From the NCBI GenBank assembly GCA_016584495.1, contig WAID01000001.1:186001-250000 (forward strand): a stretch of DNA of 64,000 nt, written 5' to 3'. This DNA is from Celoporthe dispersa (lineage: Eukaryota > Ascomycota > Sordariomycetes > Diaporthales > Cryphonectriaceae). Of the stretch, positions 55,191-64,000 are shown in pieces. A program made the position numbers and the translations under genes. How positions within the stretch are numbered: the stretch's first letter is position 1; each line of letters opens with the position of its first letter. The notes below the pieces were generated by a model. That model had not been told where the DNA came from. It worked only from the letters and a program-made list of their open reading frames with translations, and did no database searches.

Positions 55191-56372
55191 ATGTCTCCTC
55201 TCGAGATCAACCAAGTTGCTGTCGTCGGTGTAAGTGCCAGTCTCTCATTGTTATTGATATTCAAGAAGCAAGAAAAAGAAAAAAAGAACCAGCAGCCAAG
55301 ACCACAAGCCCGCAGGTTGGGGCTCAGCAGCTAACTTGATCACCTGTTGTCATCGCGGGGTGATTAGGGCACCGGCGGCATAGGAAAACCTATTGTCCAG
55401 GAGCTGGTCGAGCAGGGCTTCAAGGTGTCCATCCTCAGTCGTGGCGCCGGCAATGACAAGGTGCCGGAAGGGGTCACGGTCAAGACTGTCGACTACGACG
55501 ACATGGAGTCCTTGAAGGGGGCTCTCGCAGGCCAGGACGCCGTCGTCTCGACGATTGCATCTGCTGCCGTGGGGGACCCGCAGCAGAAACTCGCAGATGC
55601 TGCGTTCGCAGTCGGGGTCAGGCGCTTCGTCCCCAGTGAGTTCGGGATCAACACCCGCAGGCTACAGGGCCTGGCGATTGGAAAGATTGTCGCCGGAAAG
55701 ACGCGCCTGGTGGATGACCTGCAGAAGAAGGCAGAGGAGAAGCCAGAGTTCAGCTGGACTGGCATCTCGAACGGCCTCTTCTTCGACCTGGTATGTAATT
55801 ATGATTTATTAACAGTCGCCTATTTATCTGCCGAGCCTGTTGTTGCCTTCCGGCCTTCCCATCTTCCTCCTATCAGCTCCTGAAGAAAATGTCTGACCCT
55901 TTGTTCCGTCCAGAATCTAGAGCTGGGAATCTTTGGTTTCGACGCCAAACAGAAGAAGGCCACGATCGTCGACTCGGGAGACGAGCCATTCCAGACTACC
56001 AACAAGGGCCTGATCGCCAAGGCGGTGGCCTCTGTCCTGAAGCATCCCCAGGAGACCGCAAACAAGTATCTGTGCATCGCCTCCTTCCAGCCCACCCTGA
56101 ATCAGGTCTTGCAGGTTGTGGAGGAGGAGACCGGGAGCAAGTGGACCGTAGAGCGTCAGAGCACTGCTGACCTGCAGAAGACGGGCGAGGACAAGCTGGC
56201 CAAGGGCGACTTCAGTGCTTTTGGACAGCTCCTTCGGGTCCACCTCTATCGGGACGGCGAGGGTCATGCCCTGCGGGAGGGAGAGAAAGCCAACGGGTTG
56301 CTGGGGCTACCAGAAAGCGAGGATATGAGGGAGACTCTGCGAAAGTGGCTGGCCTCCGCTGGTGCCCTCTAG
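55191..56372 (+). CDS. NmrA-like / isoflavone reductase-like NAD(P)-binding protein
   Basis: Three exons (55191-55229, 55368-55790, 55914-56372; introns 138 and 123 nt), all phase 0, give 306 residues. The nucleotide-binding loop is split by the first intron: VAVVG joins GTGGIGKPIV to make the Rossmann G-x-x-G-x-x-G. It is followed by VSILSRGAG, VDYDDMESLKGALAGQDAVV, RRFVPSEFGINT (the S-E-F-G typical of the PCBER/isoflavone reductase-like family), TRLVDDLQKKAEEKPEFSW and ISNGLFFDL. Members act as reductases on small aromatic molecules or as redox-sensing regulators that bind NAD(P) without catalysis; which applies here is unclear. Cytosolic, with no targeting signal. The gene is intact as sequenced. 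Confidence 0.88.
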
Positions 56373-56691
56373 GTGCTCGAGGAATAGGCTTCCCTGATTT
56401 TTATGGTCTTTTAGTACAAAGTGATTACGGATCGAATGATTACTAAGGTCTAATATATTAATGCAGACACGGATAACTGTAATCTGTTACTCAATGAACC
56501 ATATTCTTACGGTTACTCAGGATACTACAGTAGTTTGAAACACTTTTGGCAAGGGTAATGCATATTGATTAACATTATTGCTACATAATCTTGGCTCCAG
56601 TAATAGGCAACAGTCTTGATTTGTTTTTTCCTTTTTCCTTTCAAGCTAGATACCCCTTGAATATCACAAGGTCCCCTTCCGCAGGTATTAA
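56373..56691. other. Convergent 3' region
   Basis: 319 bp, AT-rich, between the stops of the NmrA-like and GPI-type genes; presumed 3' UTRs. Nothing else seen. Confidence 0.4.
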
Positions 56692-57624
56692 TTACTCAAA
56701 GAGTGCTGCTGCTGCTGCTGCAGCTGCAATAGCACCCAAGACAAGCGAAGAAGAGAAGAGTTGCCGATCGGCAGAGCTGGTCGTCACGGCAGAGGTCGAG
56801 GCCGACGCGGAGGAAGATGTCGTAGAGGTAGCTGTAGAGGTGGCGGCGGTGGTTGTAGCTGAAGCCGACGACGAGCCGGACGAGCCTGTCTTGGTCGCCT
56901 GGGCAGACCCCTGCGTGCTTGTATACCCTCCAAAGGACGAGTAGGTGTAGGCGCCGCCGTCGCCACCATCACCACCATCGTCGCCCGAGACCTCGTCCCA
57001 CGGGGGCATCTCCACACCAGGGCAGGACGCGATGCAGTTGTAGAAGTCTTCGAAGCTTGGGTCGCTGATATCGTCGGGACCATTCCCATCTGGGTAGTAT
57101 TTGTTGCCGCAGTCCCGTGCGCACTGCAGAGCCGAACAAGGTGTCCCCTCTGGGTCCGTGATGCTGTAGCCGTTGAGCTCCAGGGCGCTCCACTCGCCCG
57201 AGCCGCCCTCCAGGACAAAGTCGTTGCTGTAGGAGAAGGTCAGGAAGTCGACGCCGTCGTAGAGCTCAGAGAGGGCCAGCTCGAGGGTTGTCTGGTCCGG
57301 GGCGACAGAGGCCGGGATCGTCACCTGGACCTGCGTAATGTCGATGTCGGTATCGTTGGCCAGGTAACAGACAGGTCCGGTGCCCCATCCCGGAGGGGTG
57401 GTAGCGAGGTAGATGCGGTACCCGGTGAGGCTAAAGTCGCCGTCATCTTCGTCGTCGTCGTCGTCTTCTTCTTCGTCATCGAGGTTGACGGTGACTGTCG
57501 TCGACACGTCCGCCTGGACTGTATCGGCAATTTCGAGGTCGGAATAATAATCATCATCATACGACCGCACGGCCGCAGAGAAGAGGGCGGTGGTCAAACC
57601 CAAGGCGTAGGCGAGACGGGCCAT
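56692..57624 (-). CDS. Secreted, probably GPI-anchored surface protein of unknown function
   Basis: Single exon, 310 residues, ATG 57624. The N-terminus is a signal peptide (MARLAYALGLTTALFSAAV). An acidic stretch (EEEDDDDDEDDGD) follows at about 50-62. A folded-looking region comes next with about seven Cys (CYLAND; CSALQCARDCGNKYY; YNCIASCPGVE). A Ser/Thr/Ala-rich stalk then leads to a hydrophobic C-terminal segment (LVLGAIAAAAAAAALF), the layout of a GPI-anchored cell-wall protein. The S/T-rich part would be O-glycosylated. I do not recognise the Cys domain as a named family. Such proteins serve in wall structure, adhesion or surface masking; no specific role is claimed. In the window, the polyAla end reflects GCN repeats at 56701-56729. 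Confidence 0.85.
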   Translation of the reverse strand: MARLAYALGLTTALFSAAVRSYDDDYYSDLEIADTVQADVSTTVTVNLDDEEEDDDDDEDDGDFSLTGYRIYLATTPPGWGTGPVCYLANDTDIDITQVQVTIPASVAPDQTTLELALSELYDGVDFLTFSYSNDFVLEGGSGEWSALELNGYSITDPEGTPCSALQCARDCGNKYYPDGNGPDDISDPSFEDFYNCIASCPGVEMPPWDEVSGDDGGDGGDGGAYTYSSFGGYTSTQGSAQATKTGSSGSSSASATTTAATSTATSTTSSSASASTSAVTTSSADRQLFSSSLVLGAIAAAAAAAALFE

Positions 57625-58702
57625 TGTGGATCAGGAGGGAATGAAACAAATTTATTACTATTACTGCAAGTGTTGACAATCGAAACAATTGGACTCGACT
57701 TATGTAATAATTCTATAATGAACGAGTGACTTGATGGAATGGAAGAAAAAAGGCTGACGAGGATAGAACAAGTAAAAGATGAAAGAGAGAAGGAGGGAGA
57801 AAAAAAATGCTCGAGACCGAGGAGGCCTGAATATCTATATATAACAAGATAACTAGACGCCTGGGAAGCACAGGACACGAGAAGAGGAGGGGAGAGGAAG
57901 AGAGAATGAGTCAGGAGGGAGGAGGGAATATTGCCTCGCCAGGCCCCCAGTGCACGCCCTCTGTCGGCTTCGGTCTTCCCAATGCGAGGACGGGTAAAAT
58001 CTCACGATGGCTGCAGGTGAAAAAGCATTGCCAGCTGGAACCACCCCCGTCCGCCCGTCAGCCGCAGGATCATTATTAAAATCTAGGCCCAAACAAGCTT
58101 AAATTTTGGCATCACAACGGGTGGCCAGCAGCGAAGGATTCCTTGGCAGGCGGGTGTAGTCGAATCACAGAGTCGGAACAAGTGGATTTACGCGCTGACG
58201 CAAATGAATAGTAGAGCGATATCAATGCGAGCCAGATTTTTCTCTCTCTCCTTCTCCTTCTCCTCGGGCACACAATAAATAGCAGTGTAACTAGTGCTGT
58301 TGTGGCTGTGCCACCTTTTCCCCCGTGGTGCTGCAGGTAAAATTACTCCTCCTCCCCCTCCTCCTCCTCCTACTGTGGTCCGATCACTGCAGTAGTAAGT
58401 AGCGTGCTTTGAGTGATTACTTTTTGTACTCAGAGTATATGTAAGTAAGCTTGACACAAGAAATTCTCAATCTTTGGGCGGCCTAATAAGATCCTAATAC
58501 GGTCTCTTTTACATACTTGTAGTACTTTGTTCCGCTTCCCATTTTCCCATTTCCAAAAGGGACAAAATTTATATAATCCACTTAGTACCAGGCCGTACCC
58601 TTGCACAGATTCCTCCGGAGCCTGAGCCCAGAACAAGGTCCAAGAGCGTGGTGCCCCCCCCCCCTTCGGCCCCTCTCTCCTCTTGGCTTACAAACATCTT
58701 CC
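57625..58702. other. Intergenic, 1.1 kb
   Basis: Promoter of the GPI-type gene plus 3' region of the DUF3445 gene. It contains CTC-rich sequence (about 58345-58372) and a C10-11 run near 58654. No gene seen. Confidence 0.45.
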
Positions 58703-60268
58703 TTAAAAGCCTTGCTGGGCACGCCATTTTGCCTCCCAGCCAGGGAAGAACGGGCTCTCGTTGACCGTCCCCACCTCCCAGTCCCCTGGTACCATGCCCT
58801 TTTCGACCTGTTCCTGTGCCCATTCCTTGCAGGCCTGGATGGTAACGTCCTTGACGTGATCTACTGTCTTGTACGTGATGAGGTTCTCCTTGCCCTCCTC
58901 CAGCACCTTCAGCAGCAGGGCCGGCATGAAGGGCTCGTCCCTCAGCTCGGTGATCGGGGTGAAGATGGCCTTGAAGTTGAAGACGACAGCTCCGCTCAGG
59001 GGCAGCCTGCGCAGCGTCTGGTAGTCACACCTGAGCTTGATGTGCTCGATGGTGAGGTCCTGCTTGTTCTCCGCAAAGGCGCTGCGCTCCCAGTTCTCCA
59101 TCATCCTCGGGCTGCTGAACAGCGGGGCGTGGTCCTCCAGGCTCCAGCTGCAGCGCTGGATCGGCTGGTCCACGGCCATCTTGGCAAAGAAGCGGTCCAT
59201 GCTGAAGGCCATCTTCTCGGCGTAGTCGGGAACGTGCTCGTGGATCGCCCGCAGCGGCTTGCCGCGGTTCATCCCGATGTCCCAGCCCACGGACGAGCAG
59301 ACCATGGCCGCGCGCAGGTAGTAGAAGCCGTCGTCCTCGTTGCGGAAGACCATGGCGTAGTCCTCGGGGATGTTGGTGAAGACCACCTTGAGGGGCGGCG
59401 TGCTGACGAGGTCCGTCCTGGTGTTGAGCAGGCCGTTGTGCAGGACGGTGTTGTCCTTCTCCAGCCTGAAGTGCTGCGGGTAGCGCTTGCAGAGGAACTG
59501 GACCAGCATCTCCATGAGCTCTCTGCACGCCAGCTCCGAGCCGGGGTCCGTGTAGAAGACGAGGTCTCCGTGCTTCCTCAGGATCTCCTGCCGGGCTGCC
59601 ATGGTCGGGATGTAGTTCTGCTCCAGCTCCACCCACCAATCAGGGTCAAACTTGTAGTGCGCTGGGGGGGAGAGCAGGCCAAGAGTGTCAGCAATCAGGG
59701 TCTCAATAACATCTGGGTGGTGATTTATCCTGATTATTCTTATTATTATAGAGGGCATAAATAGCTTACCCATTGTCTGGTGATAGCTCCACCGAAAAGG
59801 ACGGAAAGGCCTGAACTGGGCCTTGTTGATGTCGAAATGAGGACCGTACGGCTGCGGATAAGGTACTCCTGTCAGGACAGAATAGTCTGGAAAACGCCCC
59901 AGGGCCCGGACATCCTGTGTGGAAAACCCAGTGGGCGTGTAGAGGTCATCCTGGTCCCAATCTGCCGTGCGTGTCGAAGGAATCGCCCGTCGACAAAGGA
60001 CGTCAGGAGATGGGGCGATGAACGGGCCGGCCACGCCCTTGAGCTTCAGGTCTGCCAAGGTCTGCCGCCGCGAGGGAGGGAACTGTGCTATCCATGGGGT
60101 CTTCTCGGGAGGAGTCGGCGCTGCGCGCCTGTCGAGTGAAGCTGCTCTTCTCTGTGTGAACCGGACCGCCAGGCCGACCAGGACCAGGAGGACAGCAAGG
60201 GCGGCGAAGGGAAGAGAACTGGTCCCTGCAGGGAAAAGAAGGTTGTTACCACCGCCGCCGACCGCCAT
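58703..60268 (-). CDS. DUF3445 (heme-dependent oxidative N-demethylase-like) protein
   Basis: Two exons (60268-59770, 59661-58703) give 485 residues. The N-terminus has one membrane anchor (SLPFAALAVLLVLVGLAVRF) followed by basic residues, then the conserved domain: FRPFRWSYHQTMAHY (joined across the intron), DPDWWVELEQNYIPTMAARQ, GDLVFYTDPGSELACRELME, VFTNIPEDYAMVFRNEDDG, AAMVCSSVGWDIGMNRGKPL, HEHVPDYAEKMAFSMDRFF, IQRCSWSLEDHAPLFSS, and LRRLPLSGAVVFNFKAIFTP. Bacterial relatives are heme proteins that oxidatively demethylate small amines; fungal members are uncharacterised. The intron (59769-59662) is 108 nt, a multiple of three without stops, so retention would add 36 residues in frame; removal restores the family sequence YHQTMA. 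Probably at the ER membrane with the domain cytosolic (inference). Confidence 0.83.
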   Translation of the reverse strand: MAVGGGGNNLLFPAGTSSLPFAALAVLLVLVGLAVRFTQRRAASLDRRAAPTPPEKTPWIAQFPPSRRQTLADLKLKGVAGPFIAPSPDVLCRRAIPSTRTADWDQDDLYTPTGFSTQDVRALGRFPDYSVLTGVPYPQPYGPHFDINKAQFRPFRPFRWSYHQTMGKLFMPSIIIRIIRINHHPDVIETLIADTLGLLSPPAHYKFDPDWWVELEQNYIPTMAARQEILRKHGDLVFYTDPGSELACRELMEMLVQFLCKRYPQHFRLEKDNTVLHNGLLNTRTDLVSTPPLKVVFTNIPEDYAMVFRNEDDGFYYLRAAMVCSSVGWDIGMNRGKPLRAIHEHVPDYAEKMAFSMDRFFAKMAVDQPIQRCSWSLEDHAPLFSSPRMMENWERSAFAENKQDLTIEHIKLRCDYQTLRRLPLSGAVVFNFKAIFTPITELRDEPFMPALLLKVLEEGKENLITYKTVDHVKDVTIQACKEWAQEQVEKGMVPGDWEVGTVNESPFFPGWEAKWRAQQGF

Positions 60269-60434
60269 GACGGGGGGAACTGGGCTTTGCTGGGCTTTCC
60301 AAGAACCGAACAGGCAGTAGATAGTCAGATGCACGGACTATGAAGGATGTCTGTTCGGTCTGAAAGGGATGATGATATTGATTCTTCAGCGTTTCCAGAC
60401 AGGATCAAGCAGGTAGGGTCAGTAGTAAAGTATT

Positions 60435-60464
60435 ATGATGATGATGATGATGACGATGATGATG
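60435..60464. repeat. (GAT)n microsatellite
   Basis: About ten GAT/GAC units just upstream of the DUF3445 gene. Confidence 0.8.
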
Positions 60465-60869
60465 CCGAGGAGGAGCAGGAGGAGGCGATAGTAATCATAG
60501 TGTTAGCACAACAGGTCATGCTTATACCTCGCCAGCTCTCCGGTCTCCCAACTATTTAAACCTCCCAAGAACCCAACAAGACGCCGTGCTTCCCTCCCGA
60601 GATGACAAGCTGTGTCACTAGCAAATCCGAACTGTCTCCGAGAAGCACAGCGCACGATACTGACTGGCCCGTCATCCAGACCTAACAAGATAGTATGCGT
60701 CCGATCCGGAGATAGTCATCGTGCTATGTTTGCTACTTAGATACACCCAAACCCCGCAACGATAAGCAGGGAGAGGGCACGGGAACAAGCGCGTCTGGCA
60801 CTGGGCAGGGGGGAAAATACCTGGAGGAGAAAGCTAATAATATGTACTGCACGATAGTTTCCCCACGAT

Positions 60870-60898
60870 CTCCTCTCTCTCTCTCTCTCTCTCTGTCT
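60870..60898. repeat. (CT)n microsatellite
   Basis: About twelve uninterrupted CT units in intergenic DNA. Confidence 0.85.
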
Positions 60899-61878
60899 CC
60901 ATCTGGCTGCTGCTTGTCACCTGGGCCTGTTGGGGTCAGGGCTGGGTCTGGGCTCGGCTGATGTGTCGTCTCCCCCATGCACATGATTAGGATTTCCAGG
61001 TGAATACCCTGCAAGGTTGGAATTGGAGATGATGCCACTGGTCGACAGCACATGCCTTAAATGGTGGCTGGTCCTGCCGAAGAACGGAGGGGCTTGCCGC
61101 CTTCTATCGTGCCAGATGTCTTGCCTGGGCGATCCTTTGGAGATAAGTCCAAGATAAGGACAGACCACAATGCCTATCACTATAGATAGAAATTCCACGT
61201 TTTCTCCGAAGCTGCCTTTATTTTTTTTTAAAAAGAAATTATCATGGAGGGACACCTCGTGATAGGAGGGGGGATAATGAACCAAAAGGTTGATGATGCT
61301 CTTTTCTCACTGCATATACTATCTATGCCCTTATATTATACAGAAACTTGCAAGTTATTTATAGCATTCATGCTACTATCAATAGCTGCGTAATACTTAC
61401 TAGGCGAGCAGATCTGCACACTCCAGGCCTCTTCTGGACTCACGGCTGTATAAGCACCTAGTCTCTCTTTGCCTTCTGTTTTGACATCATTTCTTCTCCT
61501 CTTCTCTTCTTTCTGCTCTTTCTGCTCTTTTCTCTCTTCCTTTCTTTTGAATAGCTCCAATGCATTTGGTTCATTCTCTCCTATTATCAATACATAGAAG
61601 AAACCCCCACTCATGGTTGAACACAGGGATGCCATGTTCCATAATTATGTTCAGGTGTTATCCTGAGTCTTCTAGAAAATAGAAAGCCAGTCAAAGACCG
61701 GTAATTAAGGTCCGGCACCCTCATGCGACCTCCAGATTCACCATGGGGAAATCCTACCTCCGGATCCCTTCATAGAACTTGGGTGTCCTGCTCTAATGAC
61801 AAACCACCCGTTGCTATTAAATAGAATGCCCTCCTCGCCTGGTCGGATTGTTTGGGTGACTAGGACCTAACCTCACAG

Positions 61879-61934
61879 TCAGGATTGGTCAAATCAGGAT
61901 TGGTCAAATCACAAAATCGCCAGGCACATTGGTC
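61879..61934 (+). promoter_or_regulatory. Tandem 15-bp repeat carrying inverted CCAAT boxes
   Basis: The 15-mer TCAGGATTGGTCAAA occurs twice in direct tandem (61879-61893, 61894-61908). Each copy holds ATTGGTC, the inverse of a CCAAT box; a third ATTGGTC lies at 61928-61934. They sit 130-180 bp upstream of the ATG at 62065, a usual distance for HAP/CBF binding. Function is inferred. Confidence 0.45.
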
Positions 61935-62064
61935 TCTTAAAGTACAGAAAGAGAAGGAAACGAAACAGCAACGAGAAAACGAAAACACCTCCACTCGCCC
62001 TGGAAAACAGAGAGAGAGAGAGCGAGAGAGAGAGAAGAGAAAGAAGAGGAAAACCCAGCACTCA

Positions 62065-63141
62065 ATGGCAATGCCGAATTGTTCAGACAGAGTCATCAAG
62101 CCCTCCACGGAAGGTCAGGTTCTTCTTGCTCATGGCAACAGGACGGACAGCAAGAGGCCAGCCTCCCGTGCTCACAACCCAGGAGACACTATATTACCTC
62201 CCAATGGCATAACACCCGATACAGCAACAGCCAGGCTGTCAAGCCCAGTGGATTCCAGGCTGATCTCTTACCTGTTTGAAGACCCAGATGCTCTGCCAGC
62301 CGTGCCGGTCGCAGAGATGCCGAAACTCACCCAGGTAGTGCCCGTCACACACCAGATCTCCATCATCCTGGGCCCGTTTGTCATCATTTTCTGCGACCTC
62401 ATCCTCCCTTGTCTCATATACTACATCTGGCTGGGCAAGCACCCAGCAGACCCCGGGTTCGACAAGGACATCCTCGGGTGGGCCGTAGCTCCCTTCGGTC
62501 TGGGGGAGCTGTACATCCTCGTGGTGCGCGTGTGGCGCCTCATCAGGTACCGAGAAGAATGTGCACCCCTCCTGTCGAGGCACTGGTGGGAACTAGACGC
62601 CACCTCGTGGGTCTACGCGGCAGTCCTCATATCAGGTCTTATCCCCTTTGTCATCGGATCCTCCACTGGGACGCCCCGCCTGTACCTGTACGCCCCGGGG
62701 ATATACATGACATTCCTCCTCTCCTGGGCCCTCCTGAGTCTCATCCCGTTCAGGACGCCATTCAGGATCGATTCGGAGACAAAGGGCACCAGGATGCGCC
62801 CTCTTGTCTACTACGCGGCCGAGGACTTCTTCGCAGTCGACGGATGGCAGTGCCGAGACTTTCGAAGGCGTTACAGGGAGAGATATGATACATCCGTCAT
62901 GTTCCAGAAGATGATCTTGGAGTTGACGGTGTGGTGGTGCGCCGGTTTTATGGCGTACCTGGGATGTCTCTCGGTTGTGATCTGGAAAACCCCCTGCCAT
63001 GTCGCATTTGGGCTCTCGCTAGGACTGCTCTTTTCGTTTGTCGTCCTGTGGGCCCTCTGCACATATATATATGTCCAGCTGGCACTCAAGCGAGAGAGGA
63101 AGTGGTGGATGAGGAAAAAGTCGCAAGAAGAAAAGGTCTGA
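62065..63141 (+). CDS. Six-transmembrane fungal protein of unknown function
   Basis: Single exon, 358 residues. ATG 62065 is the first Met in the frame; the open sequence upstream is a GA-repeat leader without ATG. An N-terminal cytosolic part of about 95 residues precedes six hydrophobic segments: ISIILGPFVIIFCDLILPCL, LGWAVAPFGLGELYILVV, WVYAAVLISGLIPFVIG, YAPGIYMTFLLSWALLSL, LELTVWWCAGFMAYLGC and FGLSLGLLFSFVVLWALCTY. The C-terminus is strongly basic (KRERKWWMRKKSQEEK). Between TM4 and TM5 is a charged loop with YYAAEDFFAVDGWQCRDFRR. I do not recognise the family; similar layouts occur in uncharacterised Pezizomycotina membrane proteins. No catalytic motif was seen. Tail-to-tail with TRAX. 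Confidence 0.78.
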   Translation: MAMPNCSDRVIKPSTEGQVLLAHGNRTDSKRPASRAHNPGDTILPPNGITPDTATARLSSPVDSRLISYLFEDPDALPAVPVAEMPKLTQVVPVTHQISIILGPFVIIFCDLILPCLIYYIWLGKHPADPGFDKDILGWAVAPFGLGELYILVVRVWRLIRYREECAPLLSRHWWELDATSWVYAAVLISGLIPFVIGSSTGTPRLYLYAPGIYMTFLLSWALLSLIPFRTPFRIDSETKGTRMRPLVYYAAEDFFAVDGWQCRDFRRRYRERYDTSVMFQKMILELTVWWCAGFMAYLGCLSVVIWKTPCHVAFGLSLGLLFSFVVLWALCTYIYVQLALKRERKWWMRKKSQEEKV

Positions 63142-63337
63142 AGGGCATTCATTATGGCTTGTTATTGGCTCACTGGCCCTGGCAGGCTTTGATGGCCTCA
63201 GCAACCCAGAGTAGGTCGTCAATTGTATTTATATCCGCCGTGGACAGAGAACCTTCTGGTGGGAATATAGAAGAGAGAGAAGAAAAAGAAAGGGAAAAAA
63301 AGGTATCATACATGCAGCGCCAGTAATCCCCTCGTGA

Positions 63338-64000
63338 CTAGTCCTCAGCATCGGGCGCCTCATCGTTGGTATCAGGCATCCAACCAGCCGGGCGCTCGCT
63401 ACCACGGACCTTGAGGCCATAGCCCAGCCTCTCGACCTTGAATATGGACTGCCTCAGGGTTTCGAGCTTCTGCTGGTAGGACCTGTTGTACTGCTGGGGC
63501 AACATCTCGAAAAAGCTGCCCAGGTTCTGCATGTCCTCGACGATGGTCCGCTCCCGCGCGCCCTCGGCCGTAGCAGCAGCACCGCCAGCCACAGTGCCGT
63601 TGAGGGCGGCAACGACGGTAGCGTATCTCATCATCTCCCCAGAGAGGTCAAAGATGCCCATGAGGTAGTCCTGCTCGGTAACGTGGACGGGCGGCAGCGC
63701 CGGCGGGGCAGGTGGCGGGGGTCACTACCCTCATCGACGTCCATCTGGTCGGCGTAGCTGGACAGGGCGTGGACCCTGGCGACGGCATCCTCGTAGCCCA
63801 TGAGGTCCTGGGTGCGCAGGTAGTGGGCGAAGGTGAGGGCCTCGATGAGCTCCTCGACGCAGCTCATCTGCCGCGAGTAGCGGTAGCGGTTGATGCCCTG
63901 GACCTCGGGCGCAATGGAGGAGAGCAGCCTGGAGATGTCGGTGAGGCGCGACTGGATGTCCTTCTCGATGTAGTCTGGGAGGTCAGGCTGGATCCTGCGC
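63338..64000 (-). CDS. TSNAX: Translin-associated factor X (TRAX), 3' part; continues past the window; one frame break
   Basis: The gene enters from beyond 64000 and ends at 63338. Visible: IQPDLPDYIEKDIQSRLTD, SIAPEVQGINRYRYSRQMSC, VEELIEALTFAHYLRTQDLM, VTEQDYLMGIFDLSGEMMRY, GSFFEMLPQQYNRSYQQKLE and VERLGYGLKVRGSERPAGW, all typical of TRAX. Acidic residues in the EELIEAL and DLSGEMMR helices match the metal-binding site of the TRAX nuclease subunit. With translin, TRAX forms C3PO, an endoribonuclease shown in Neurospora to trim tRNA precursors. In the linker the frame changes at the G5 run 63717-63721 (minus C5): it must gain one base or lose two to connect DVDEGSDP to PPAPPALPPVHVTEQDY. The N-terminus is outside the window. 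Confidence 0.85.

Larger units (their letters stand above)
60269..62064. other. Intergenic, 1.8 kb, with several microsatellites
   Basis: Holds a (GAT)n tract (60435-60464), a CT tract (60870-60898), a 15-bp tandem repeat with CCAAT-type motifs (61879-61908) and a GA tract (62010-62037) in the probable leader of the six-TM gene. No coding exon recognised. Confidence 0.5.

Overview
The window looks like nuclear DNA of a filamentous ascomycete (Pezizomycotina, most likely a Sordariomycete). The reasons are GC-rich coding exons split by short introns of about 60-180 nt with GTRNGT or GC donors and CAG/TAG acceptors, large intergenic gaps rich in CT tracts and microsatellites, and gene families typical of that group (Ste6-type ABC exporter, TRK transporter, DUF3445, DUF1769, HRI1, PLAC8). 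No species is claimed. Nothing indicates a virus, plasmid, CRISPR array or operon. I could support 24 protein-coding genes, one partial gene and one pseudogene. Many are multi-exon and were assembled by matching splice phase and conserved motifs.

Layout. 0.3-2.2 kb: divergent LYRM2-like (-) and NAT4/NAA40 histone N-acetyltransferase (+). 3.7-7.0 kb: a five-exon PLAC8 gene (+) converging on DNA polymerase kappa (-). 8.0-14.0 kb: a tannase/feruloyl esterase (+) converging on a 1213-residue unknown protein (-). 15.9-22.1 kb: PBDC1/Chp1-type eEF1A chaperone and a full-size Ste6-like ABC exporter (both +). 23.5-29.2 kb: MFS transporter (+), alpha/beta hydrolase (-), HRI1 (+). 30.8-34.0 kb: a broken glutaminyl-tRNA synthetase copy (-) and a cupin gene (+). 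34-38 kb: gene-poor. 38-46 kb: F-box protein, DUF1769 protein and secreted GH79 glycosidase (all +). 46.4-50.6 kb: TRK potassium transporter and YTH1/CPSF30 (both -). 51.8-56.4 kb: thioredoxin reductase, an 89-residue Tyr/Ser/Asn/Gly repeat protein and an NmrA-like protein (all +). 56.7-60.3 kb: a GPI-type surface protein and a DUF3445 protein (both -). 62.1-64.0 kb: a six-TM protein (+) and the 3' part of TRAX (-).

These are mostly unrelated housekeeping, transport and secreted genes. I see no biosynthetic cluster or defence island. The most striking window-wide signal is that eight otherwise intact reading frames in six genes are broken by one extra base, nearly always in a short homopolymer. 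Removing exactly one base per break gives a CDS divisible by three in all six genes. A ninth break, in TRAX, goes the other way. This pattern looks more like indel errors in the sequence than gene decay, and it matters for anyone using these models. By contrast, the GlnRS copy at 30.8-32.4 kb is truly degenerate: frame changes, a deletion over the KMSKS region, a ruined splice acceptor and two Trp-to-amber stops of the kind RIP produces.
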